This document shows, in pieces, positions 28,379-35,578 of a DNA stretch of 45,031 nt. Numbering within the stretch: position 1 is the stretch's first letter; every line of letters begins with the position of its first letter. The position numbers and the translations under genes were made by a program. This DNA is from a virus: positions 1 to 45,031 of the IMG/VR virus record IMGVR_UViG_3300045257_000212, one strand, 5' to 3'. A model generated the notes under the pieces. That model searched no databases. It worked only from the letters and a program-made list of their open reading frames with translations, and was not told where the DNA came from.

Positions 28379-29904
28379 TGCTCCGTATCGACCGGGAGAA
28401 GATCGGCAGCCTCCCGGCCGCCCAGCAGCAGGACGCCGCGCGGCTCCTGGAGGTTTTGGAGGCGAAATACGCGGAGAACCCGCTCCTCGGGTATGAGCCT
28501 CATCCGAAGCAGAAGATCTTCCATTCCTCAGTGCTGCCGTTGAAGGCGTTCCTCGGCGGGAACAGGTCGGGAAAGACGACTGCTGGGATCTTGGATGACC
28601 TGATCCAGTGCGTGGACGAGGACTGCCTCCCCGAACACTTACGTTCCTACAAGAAGTTCGACCCTCCGACCCATGTGCGGATTGTTGCCCCGGATTTCAC
28701 GTCCACGATGGAGGGCGTGATCTTCCAGAAGCTCCGCGAGTGGGCGCCTAAGAGCCAGCTACGGGGCGGCAGGTTCGACAAGGCCTACGACAAGAGCCTG
28801 CGGAAGCTGTCCTTCCAGAACGGGTCCACGATTGATTTCCTGACGTTCGAGCAGGACCTGGACAAGTTCGGAGGCGCAGCCAAGCATAGGATTCATTACG
28901 ACGAGGAGCCCCCGTCGAACATACGCAAAGAGGGTCTGATGCGCCTCATCGACTATGGCGGGGATGAGCTGTTCACGATGACGCCCCTTCATGGGATGAG
29001 CTGGATGTTCGATGAGATCTGGGAGCCCTGGACGAAGCGCAAGCTTGAGGACGGGATTGTTGTCCTGGTGGACATGGACGACAATCCGTATCTGGATGAG
29101 GTTACGAAGATCCGTGTTCTGAAGGGGTTGTCCAAGGAGGAGCGGGACGCAAGGAAGTCCGGGAGGTTCGTCCATTTCGCGGGGATGATCTACGACGATT
29201 TCTCGAGGAACATGCACGTCATCCCGGAGATCCGCGAGGTCCCGCCCGGATCGAGAATCTACGTTGGGATCGACCCCGGCATGCGCCATATGGCTGCTGT
29301 TGTCTGGACGTATCTGACGACGGAGGACACGCTTGTGGTGTTTGATGAGCTTGCGCTTGAGAAATACAACGTCAAGCAGACGTGCGACGCGATCAAGCTC
29401 ATCAATGCGAAGTGGGGCCAGAAAGCCCCGAACGGGTCGATTATCAGCCTCCAGCCCGACCAGTACGTGATCGACCCCTCAGCGCGGAATATCGTCCACC
29501 AGACGGGGCGTAGCGATCAGATGGAGTACACGGACCAGGGGATCTTTACGATCTTGGGGCAGAACTCGGTGACGGCTGGGATCAGCGCGGTAAAGGTGCG
29601 CCTCGAAGCCCACAGGCTGCTCGTGACGGCTAACTGCCAGTCTCTGATAGATGAGTTCCGCAAGTACCGTTGGGCGACCCCTACAAGGACTGAGGACGAT
29701 GCGAAGGAGAAGCCGGTGAAGACCGATGACCATCTTCTCGATGCTCTCCGTTACGTCGTCGCCTCAAGGCCTTATACGAGCCCGGAGGAGCAGGGCTGGG
29801 TGCCGCAGAACGAATTCGACCTGAGGATGAAAGAAGAGATGACGGGCAAGTCTTATAAGCGCCGCACCATCCCAAGCACGCCGATGGGTGGCGTGTACGC
29901 CTAG
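28378..29904 (+). CDS. terL: Terminase large subunit
   Basis: This 508-residue protein is the ATPase and nuclease motor that packages DNA into proheads and cuts it. The Walker A GGNRSGKTT is at residues 60-68, the Walker B with catalytic acid at RIHYDEE (171-177), and a coupling motif at about 198-205 (LFTMTPLH). The RNase H-like nuclease begins YVGIDPG (Asp299) with a later Asp in DPSARN and DDHLLDALRY near the C-terminus. Length and motif order are standard. It starts overlapping the stop of the 28097 gene. Confidence 0.95.
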   Translation: MLRIDREKIGSLPAAQQQDAARLLEVLEAKYAENPLLGYEPHPKQKIFHSSVLPLKAFLGGNRSGKTTAGILDDLIQCVDEDCLPEHLRSYKKFDPPTHVRIVAPDFTSTMEGVIFQKLREWAPKSQLRGGRFDKAYDKSLRKLSFQNGSTIDFLTFEQDLDKFGGAAKHRIHYDEEPPSNIRKEGLMRLIDYGGDELFTMTPLHGMSWMFDEIWEPWTKRKLEDGIVVLVDMDDNPYLDEVTKIRVLKGLSKEERDARKSGRFVHFAGMIYDDFSRNMHVIPEIREVPPGSRIYVGIDPGMRHMAAVVWTYLTTEDTLVVFDELALEKYNVKQTCDAIKLINAKWGQKAPNGSIISLQPDQYVIDPSARNIVHQTGRSDQMEYTDQGIFTILGQNSVTAGISAVKVRLEAHRLLVTANCQSLIDEFRKYRWATPTRTEDDAKEKPVKTDDHLLDALRYVVASRPYTSPEEQGWVPQNEFDLRMKEEMTGKSYKRRTIPSTPMGGVYA

Positions 29905-29913
29905 GAGGAACCC

Positions 29914-30294
29914 TTGACGATTAAACTCGCGAACATGCCCGTCTATTGTGCGGGCTGCCACAACCAACAGCCTAGCCTCAAGCACGTGGACTTCGACTCC
30001 GCGCTCGATAGGGGCTATGGGAATGTGGAGGCTGTGAAGATCACGATGGACGATGCGATCTTCTGCGAGAACTGCGTCAAAGAGGGCGCCCACCTGCTAG
30101 GCATGATCGAGCAGGACGCCTGGACCCGGGAGAAAGCGGACCTCGAGCGGAAACTGAGTATCCGTACGAAGGAACGTGACCAGTCGCGACGTTATGCGGA
30201 CACGATCGAGTCTGCGCTCTCTCACCGCCCTGAACCCGTACGGATCGACCATAGGAAGAAGCCCCGTCACATAAGAGAACAGGAACCCGCCTGA
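29914..30294 (+). CDS. Zinc-finger-like protein, TTG start
   Basis: This gene encodes 126 residues from TTG 29914, five bases after AGGAGG. Two CxxC motifs (YCAGCHN near residue 10; FCENCVKE near 50) suggest a zinc finger. A charged coiled-coil and a basic tail follow. It lies between terminase and structural genes. Not assigned to a family. Confidence 0.6.
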   Translation: MTIKLANMPVYCAGCHNQQPSLKHVDFDSALDRGYGNVEAVKITMDDAIFCENCVKEGAHLLGMIEQDAWTREKADLERKLSIRTKERDQSRRYADTIESALSHRPEPVRIDHRKKPRHIREQEPA

Positions 30295-30617
30295 TGGCCG
30301 AATCCGGGACAACCATCCTTACGCCCGCGCTCGTGAAAGTCACGACGGCCGGCACAGCTGTCCAGATCCCCACCAGCGGCGGGGAATACGGGGCTAAGTC
30401 CTTGATCGTCCAGGCGCTGTCCACGAACACGGAAGCGGTCGTGATCGGGGACAAAAACGTGAAGGCGAAAGCCGGTTCGCAGGCTACCCCGGAACAGCGG
30501 GGTATTGAACTCGCGAAATCCCAGTCGATCAGCATCGACATCTGTGATGCGACCCAGGTGTGGGTTGACGCGAGGACTTCGAAAGATGGTGTCGTCTACA
30601 TGCTTCTGATGGCATGA
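30294..30617 (+). CDS. Small beta-sandwich protein (structural)
   Basis: This 107-residue protein is beta-rich: TTAGTAVQIPTSG, KSLIVQALSTNTEAVVIGDK, then an acidic or hydrophobic C-terminal strand region. The layout (coordinate- or offset-like beta protein) recurs at 35300. Similar small phage proteins often decorate heads or tails. It overlaps the next gene by four bases. Confidence 0.55.
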   Translation: MAESGTTILTPALVKVTTAGTAVQIPTSGGEYGAKSLIVQALSTNTEAVVIGDKNVKAKAGSQATPEQRGIELAKSQSISIDICDATQVWVDARTSKDGVVYMLLMA

Positions 30618-31090
30618 CTCATATCGAGTTGACGCCCGTAGGTGGGGTCTTGGGGGCGGAATCTGTCGAAACGGCGAACATCAAAAAAGAAGCTGTTACG
30701 ACAGCAAAGATTGCTCCTTTGGCTGTTACTGCTGGGCAGATCGGGGCGGAAGCGGTTACTGCTCCGAAGATCAGGAATCCTCCGCAGCCGGCGACCCCGG
30801 CGGGCGAAGGGGAAGTCGCGGTCGGGGAACTCGGTGGCGCTCGTAAGAACATCTCGGTTTGCACGGGGAAAGCCGGCGAAACGAAATACAAAGTCAAACA
30901 CTCGTTGACCACGACTGCTGTGATCGTGCAGGTGTTCAAGATGACGACGAAAGTCATAACGGAACCGTACCTTCAGGCTGCGGGTGCCGGGAACTACACG
31001 TATAAAGTCCTATCGGCGGCAGAAGTTGAAGTGATCTTCGGGACGGAACTGAAAGCCGGCGAAGAAGCTGCGGTCGTCACCATCGGATGA
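30614..31090 (+). CDS. Fibre-like protein with repeat stalk and beta domain
   Basis: This 158-residue protein has an N-terminal stretch of alternating A-V-T-(T/A)-x-K-I-(A/G) units (about 20-55), like the repeats of the fibre at 35575. A C-terminal beta domain (about 88-158) follows with YKVKHSLTTTAVIVQVF and an AGEEAAVVTIG end, a common phage fibre/baseplate beta domain that is also seen in the protein at 31585. It is probably a small trimeric appendage protein. Confidence 0.6.
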   Translation: MTHIELTPVGGVLGAESVETANIKKEAVTTAKIAPLAVTAGQIGAEAVTAPKIRNPPQPATPAGEGEVAVGELGGARKNISVCTGKAGETKYKVKHSLTTTAVIVQVFKMTTKVITEPYLQAAGAGNYTYKVLSAAEVEVIFGTELKAGEEAAVVTIG

Positions 31091-31314
31091 GGAACAAGCT
31101 CGCCGAAAAACTGTTGGAGGATTTCAAGCTCGAGCGCGAAGTATGGGCCGAGGAACGCGCAAAGCTTCTTGACCGCATCCAGTTTCCCGAAACGAGACAG
31201 GTTGCTCCTTCAGAGCCTGTTTTTCATGAGCCTCCGAAAGACGAGGCCGAGTTGGCACACATAGGACAGGTTGTCCCCGATTTCGTCCAAGTAGGAGGCG
31301 ATTCAAATAGCTAA
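31087..31314 (+). CDS. Hypothetical helical protein
   Basis: This gene encodes 75 residues from ATG 31087 overlapping the upstream stop. An acidic coiled-coil N-terminus (EKLLEDFKLEREVWAEERAK) is followed by a Pro-rich C-terminus. Its 3' end contains the ribosome site for the next gene (AGGAGG). Not assigned. Confidence 0.55.
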   Translation: MRNKLAEKLLEDFKLEREVWAEERAKLLDRIQFPETRQVAPSEPVFHEPPKDEAELAHIGQVVPDFVQVGGDSNS

Positions 31315-31585
31315 CGAAAATTACCTGGTGTTCTGGGGTACCCAGCCCGCCGGAGACGCAACTGCCGGTTACAAGTGGTCCAATGAAGCCCCGACGAATG
31401 TTGCGGAAAACACGGGGAACCCTGTGGAAATCTGCAAAGTCGTCCAGGTTCACGCGAAAGCCGGTGGCACCCTTACCGCCCAGGAAGCCGCGAACTCCGT
31501 GCGGAAAGCCTACGGTGATTCGATGGTGACGGGGGCGATGAAAGTGGTTCTTACAACAAATGTCGAAGAAAAGACGGCGATCTGA
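31307..31585 (+). CDS. Small beta-strand family protein, copy D, ATA start
   Basis: This gene encodes 92 residues. AGGAGG (31293-31298) lies eight bases before ATA 31307; GTG 31328 is 29 bases away and an in-frame TAG sits upstream at 31291. The frame (ATA)-A-N-E-N-Y-L-V-F-W aligns with M-A-I-K-P-Y-T-V-F (27394) and the ATC-started copy. ATA is thus the probable start codon, although ATT 31301 cannot be excluded. The C-terminus contains EAANSVRKAYGDS. Confidence 0.55.
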   Translation: MANENYLVFWGTQPAGDATAGYKWSNEAPTNVAENTGNPVEICKVVQVHAKAGGTLTAQEAANSVRKAYGDSMVTGAMKVVLTTNVEEKTAI

Positions 31586-31923
31586 TGCCCAACCTACCTG
31601 AAGAAATAGCAGATCTAATTACCTCTAGTGTGACGAAAGCCGGGACGGAACCCGCAGAACCCGCAGAAGGCGAAGTCACGAAGGGTGAAGTTGGTGTCGG
31701 AAGGCGGCAGACGTTCAAATATATGTCCAATTCGGAAGAAGCATTGGTAGTCAAACTGAAACACGACCTTGGAACCCAGTTCGTGCAGGCAGCACTGTAT
31801 CTGGCGGCTAGTTCCGTGATCCTCCCCGTACTGCACCCGGAATCACCAACTGAAGTAAGGATTGATATTAACGAAGGGGAACTAAAAAAAGGAAAAATCG
31901 CCACGATTGTTTTGTCCGCCTAG
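31585..31923 (+). CDS. Beta-domain structural protein
   Basis: This 112-residue protein matches the C-terminal domain of the 30614 protein: VKLKHDLGTQFVQAALYLA and a final KKGKIATIVLSA strand. The N-terminus is a short acidic linker rather than a repeat stalk. It is likely a fibre-type or baseplate beta module. It ends one base before the truncated gene at 31924. Confidence 0.6.
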   Translation: MPNLPEEIADLITSSVTKAGTEPAEPAEGEVTKGEVGVGRRQTFKYMSNSEEALVVKLKHDLGTQFVQAALYLAASSVILPVLHPESPTEVRIDINEGELKKGKIATIVLSA

Positions 31924-32019
31924 ATGCCGTTCGTCAAGTACATCGGCCCCTACGAAGCCGTAACCGAGCGAGATCGTTTGCGGTTGCAGCTGGGATGGGC
32001 AACTCGCGTATTGGCATAG
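31924..32019 (+). pseudogene. 5' remnant of a structural gene cut by an HNH insertion
   Basis: An ATG directly after the preceding TAG opens MPFVKYIGPYEAV, a typical start for small phage head/tail proteins. After about 15 residues the frame enters the reverse complement of the HNH gene and ends at TAG 32017-32019. The rest of the gene is missing. This indicates loss of the gene when the HNH element arrived, rather than a functional 31-residue protein. Confidence 0.5.
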
Positions 32020-32459
32020 GAATGCTCGCCCCCGTGGTGTAGCTGGACGATGTGATCTACGTCGAAGGAGCCGACGATGGGGTCGCCGCAAATCTGGCAT
32101 TTGTAGCCAGCCCGCCGTAGCAGTAGACGGCGATCAACGTTCTCAACGTGCTGGTCTAGTAGCTTCGCCCTACGTCGCTCGTTTCTGTCGATGTACCGAT
32201 CGGGGTTACGCGCGTAGCGTTCCGCGCTTTTGGTTAGCAGCTCGTCTTTGTTCTTCTCGTGGTGTTTTGCCTGATAGGTGCTATTGGCTGCACGACAGAT
32301 CTTGCAGCGGCATTTGTAGTTTGTGTAGCCCGACAGTCCGTGCTTGAGTTTCTTTGGATCTTTTGGGCGCTTCTTGTACTCGCGCTGATATTCGCGAGTG
32401 CCCGTCTTGCAAACATCGCATCGGCAGCCACGAACGTATCCTCCGTATCCATGAACCAT
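31950..32459 (-). CDS. Free-standing HNH endonuclease, mobile-looking
   Basis: This 169-residue protein carries the HNH core near its C-terminus: KCQICGDPIVGSFDVDHIVQ, then a conserved Asn and HPSCNRKR. The N-terminal half carries Cys/basic repeats (CRCDVCKTGTREYQRE; CRCKICRAANSTYQ) that probably bind DNA. It is antisense to the surrounding structural operon. An extended -10 (TGTTATACT) lies seven bases before its ATG, so it should be transcribed independently as a leaderless RNA. It looks like a homing-type insertion. Confidence 0.8.
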   Translation of the reverse strand: MVHGYGGYVRGCRCDVCKTGTREYQREYKKRPKDPKKLKHGLSGYTNYKCRCKICRAANSTYQAKHHEKNKDELLTKSAERYARNPDRYIDRNERRRAKLLDQHVENVDRRLLLRRAGYKCQICGDPIVGSFDVDHIVQLHHGGEHSYANTRVAHPSCNRKRSRSVTAS

Positions 32460-32495
32460 CTAAAGTAGTATAACAAAGGAGGTGATGCACACGAA

Positions 32496-34491
32496 ATGGC
32501 CACTATTCCCGTACCAGCCTCGAATCAACTGGATTACAAAGATGTGACGGTCCAAGATCTCGACAAGCTGTTGAGCATGGCGAGGGGTGCCCGCAGTCGA
32601 TTTGAACCGACATGGCACCTCAATTACGCATACTTCTACGGCGAACAGTGGCTGTTCTGACTTCTGGAACCGAGGCCGTCTAGACCGTCCCCGCCTCGAC
32701 CCTCACCGCGTCACCCTTACCGACAACCGGATCATCGGGATCGTCCGCACGGAGCTGGCGAAGATGACCAAGCAGAAGCCGGCGTTTCAGATCGTCCCGA
32801 CCTCCAAGGACGAGGCTGACGTTCAGGCGGCGCTGATGGGCGAGAAGATCCTCGACTACCTATGGCGCCAGCAGCATCTAAGGAACAAGCTCGTAGACGT
32901 GCTCCTATGGTCCCGTATCACGGGCACAGGCCTGTGGAAGATCGTCTGGGACAATGCGAAGGGCAAGAAGGTCCAGGTTCTCGCAGACCAGGAAGGCAAG
33001 CCTGTCCTGCATGCGGAAACGGGCGCTCCGATGAAACCGGAGCAGCTGGAAGAAATCCCCGAGGGCGTCCAAGCAAAGACGATCGCTACGGGAGATGTTC
33101 TGGTTGAAACGGTCGCTCCGTTCGAATTCCTCGCGGACCCGATCGCCACAAGGCTTGAAGATGCGGAGTGGTGCATCCAGGAGAACGTGAAGTCCCAGGA
33201 ATACGTCAAACAGCACTACGGGGTCATCGTCTCGACAGATACGGACATCGCCCCCGGTCCTACGGAAGCGAGGATGTTCCCGTCCTACCAGATGGGCGGC
33301 ACCAGCAACTACAAGGGCGTGAAGCTGCACGAGTACTGGTGCAAGCCGAACGAAACCCACCCTGAAGGCCGTAGGGCGGTCTGGTGCAAGGGGAAAATCC
33401 TCTTCGAAGGGCCGAACCCTTATGGGACGCTTCCCTACGTGATGTTCACGGGGGTTCCTATTCCCGGCCGGTTCTGGCCGACCAGCACGGTTGAGCAGCT
33501 CAGGAATCCGCAGACGGAGTTGAACAAGATCCGCTCCCAGATCCTCGAGAGTGCGCAGCGGACGGGGAACCCCGCGTTCATGTCGTCCCGCCAAGCGAAC
33601 ATCTCTTACTCGGGTGTTCCGGGGGAGCGGATCGACTACGACGATACGACCCAGAACGCGATCCCTTCCTACCTCCAGGCGCCTCCGATGCCCGCCTACG
33701 TGATCCAGCAGCAGGAACGCATCGAACAGTCCATGCAGGACATCTCAGGGCAGCACGAGGTCTCAAACGCTCAGGTGCCCGCAGGCGTCAAGGCAGCCAG
33801 CGCGATCAACCTGCTCCAGGAAGCAGACGACACCCGCCTCGGCCCGAGCATCTATGACATGGAGGAAAACCTCGGCGTAGCCGGCTCAATGCTTTTGAAG
33901 CTCGTGGCGAAGTACTACACGGACGAACGGACCATCATGATCGCCGGGAAGGACCACCAGCTCGACAGCCTGATCTTCAAGGGCGCCGCCCTACGTGAGA
34001 ACACGGAGGTCGAAGTGCAGGCCGGATCCATGTTCCCGAAGAGCAAGGCCGCGAAACAGGCCGCGATCCAAGACATCCTCAACCTTGTGTTCCAGTACGA
34101 GGGCCAGCAGCCGATGCCTAAGCGGATGCTCGCCAAGGTTCTGGAAGACTACGAGGCTGGGGCTCTGGCGAAACTGTTCGGGAACATCAACGAGGATGAG
34201 TCCCAGATCAACCGGGAGAACCAGGAAATCAGCACGGGTATCCCGGTGATGATCAACGCCTACGATAACCACGAGGCGCACGTCGAAGGGCACGAGGAAT
34301 TCCAGAAGGGGCCGACGTACAAGCAGCTTGGCCCGCAGATCGGGCAGATCATGGAAAACCACGTGAATGAACACCGGCAGCAGTTGATGGCGGCGATGGC
34401 CCCGATGGTCCAACAGCCGCAAGCACCAGGTGCGTCCAATGGCGCTCCGCAATCGACACCAGCAGGAGGAGCAAATGGCCAGCGCACATGA
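32496..34491 (+). CDS. Portal protein, split by a +1 frame change
   Basis: The protein is about 664 residues if the frames are joined. It forms the portal ring through which DNA enters and leaves the head. The first 54 codons (32496-32657) carry a portal N-terminus (RSRFEPTWHLNYAYFYGEQW then LF) and stop at TGA 32658-32660. The rest continues one base further on (DFWNRGRLDRPR, then DNRIIGIVRTELAKMTK). The C-terminal part has long helices and a Gln/Pro tail. The 12-base AAAGGAGGTGAT at 32476 is a perfect anti-16S match. The break could be programmed (TTC-TGA-C), a real mutation, or an assembly error. A GTG at 32587 would give a shorter form. Confidence 0.8.
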
Positions 34492-35062
34492 GGAGGCGAT
34501 CGCTCTCATGGAGCGCGCCAAGAAAGAAATCGAACGAGGCAGGGGCCTCGGCGGCGAGATCTCTCAGTCTCCCGGCATGCAGGAGGCCCGCATGTCCGCC
34601 GAGCAGGGCCACGACGGCGGGGCCGGGAACAAGCTCTCCAATCGCCCGCAGGGCGACATGGGCAACAAGCCCGATAGGCCCGCTGACAGCGCCGAGAACA
34701 GCAAGGGCGACCAGAACCTCTCAGGGCACGGCCCGGTGCCCTCAGGGGGCAACAGACGCTCCGCTAAACCCGCGCCACACGCCGTCTCGGGCGTCCTCAG
34801 TGATATTCGCCGTCAGGCCGCGATAAAGGAGCTCGAGAAGGAGCGCTCGAGCGCAGGGAATGCGATATCCAACAGTCCCGGCCCCGCTCCTGAGGGCGAG
34901 GGCAAAGTCGGGGACGTGCGTCCTCCCGCGAAGGCCCCCCCGGACAAGAACAAGAAAGCCGAATTCGAGGGTGTCCCGCCGTTCGCGAAAGAGGGTCTGG
35001 GCGGGGACGGCTGGGGCAAAGCCGCCGCGAAGGCCCGCGAGATGTACGCCGCCAAGAAGTGA
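34475..35062 (+). CDS. Putative head-assembly or scaffold-associated protein
   Basis: This gene encodes 195 residues from ATG 34475, with AGGAGGAG in the 3' end of the portal gene. It is polar and disordered, with Gly/Pro/Asp/Lys repeats and short helices at both ends (EEAIALMERAKKEIERGRG; GWGKAAAKAREMYAAKK). Its location between portal and the later scaffold suggests an assembly chaperone or minor head protein. Not recognised. Confidence 0.55.
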   Translation: MASAHEEAIALMERAKKEIERGRGLGGEISQSPGMQEARMSAEQGHDGGAGNKLSNRPQGDMGNKPDRPADSAENSKGDQNLSGHGPVPSGGNRRSAKPAPHAVSGVLSDIRRQAAIKELEKERSSAGNAISNSPGPAPEGEGKVGDVRPPAKAPPDKNKKAEFEGVPPFAKEGLGGDGWGKAAAKAREMYAAKK

Positions 35063-35307
35063 TGCTGTACGTCGCCGGAGAAAACCGCAATAGCCAGTGC
35101 GCGAAGGTTCTCCTGGCTGCGATTGAGAACTGCGAGGCGGCGTGGGCGAACGACCGTGCCTTCAGGGATATTTTGTTCAAGCTGGACCGGGTGGAGCAGG
35201 AACTCGAAGTGCTCTGCGCAAGCCCGGGACAGCGGGAGGCACGCAGGGCTTCGGGGCCTCTTCCGTCTGGTCAGATTCCGAAAGAGCGGTCTGAGATAGG
35301 TGGCTGA
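35062..35307 (+). CDS. Small hypothetical protein
   Basis: This gene encodes 81 residues from ATG 35062, adjacent to a GTG at 35059. An N-terminal strand and helices (CAKVLLAAIENCEAAWAND; KLDRVEQELEVLCASPGQRE) are followed by a polar tail. It overlaps the next gene by eight bases. Not assigned. Confidence 0.5.
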   Translation: MLYVAGENRNSQCAKVLLAAIENCEAAWANDRAFRDILFKLDRVEQELEVLCASPGQREARRASGPLPSGQIPKERSEIGG

Positions 35308-35578
35308 GGCCCAGACCTTCCTTTCGGCGGTCAAGACGATAGTCGCGACGAACACGGCCGAAAAGCTCACGACCACCAGCCAGATCATCACGGGCATGGT
35401 GGTTCGGGCGAACAAAGCGAACGCTGCGAACGTGTTCGTGGGGCCTGTGACCGTCAGTGCTGCTTCTTATGCGCTTGAACCCGGCGAAAGCCTCCAGTTC
35501 GACGTGATCGACCCCGTGAGGTTCTACGTGTACGGGAAAGAAAACGACACCCTCAGCTTTTTCGGGTTGATCCCGTGA
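35300..35578 (+). CDS. Small beta-sandwich protein (structural)
   Basis: This gene encodes 92 residues from GTG 35300. It is beta-rich (KLTTTSQIITGMVVRANKAN, VFVGPVTVSAASYALEPGES, RFYVYGKENDTLSFFGLIP), and the layout matches the 30294 protein. Small phage proteins of this shape often form head or tail decoration. It is coupled to the fibre gene by GTGA. Confidence 0.6.
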   Translation: MAEAQTFLSAVKTIVATNTAEKLTTTSQIITGMVVRANKANAANVFVGPVTVSAASYALEPGESLQFDVIDPVRFYVYGKENDTLSFFGLIP

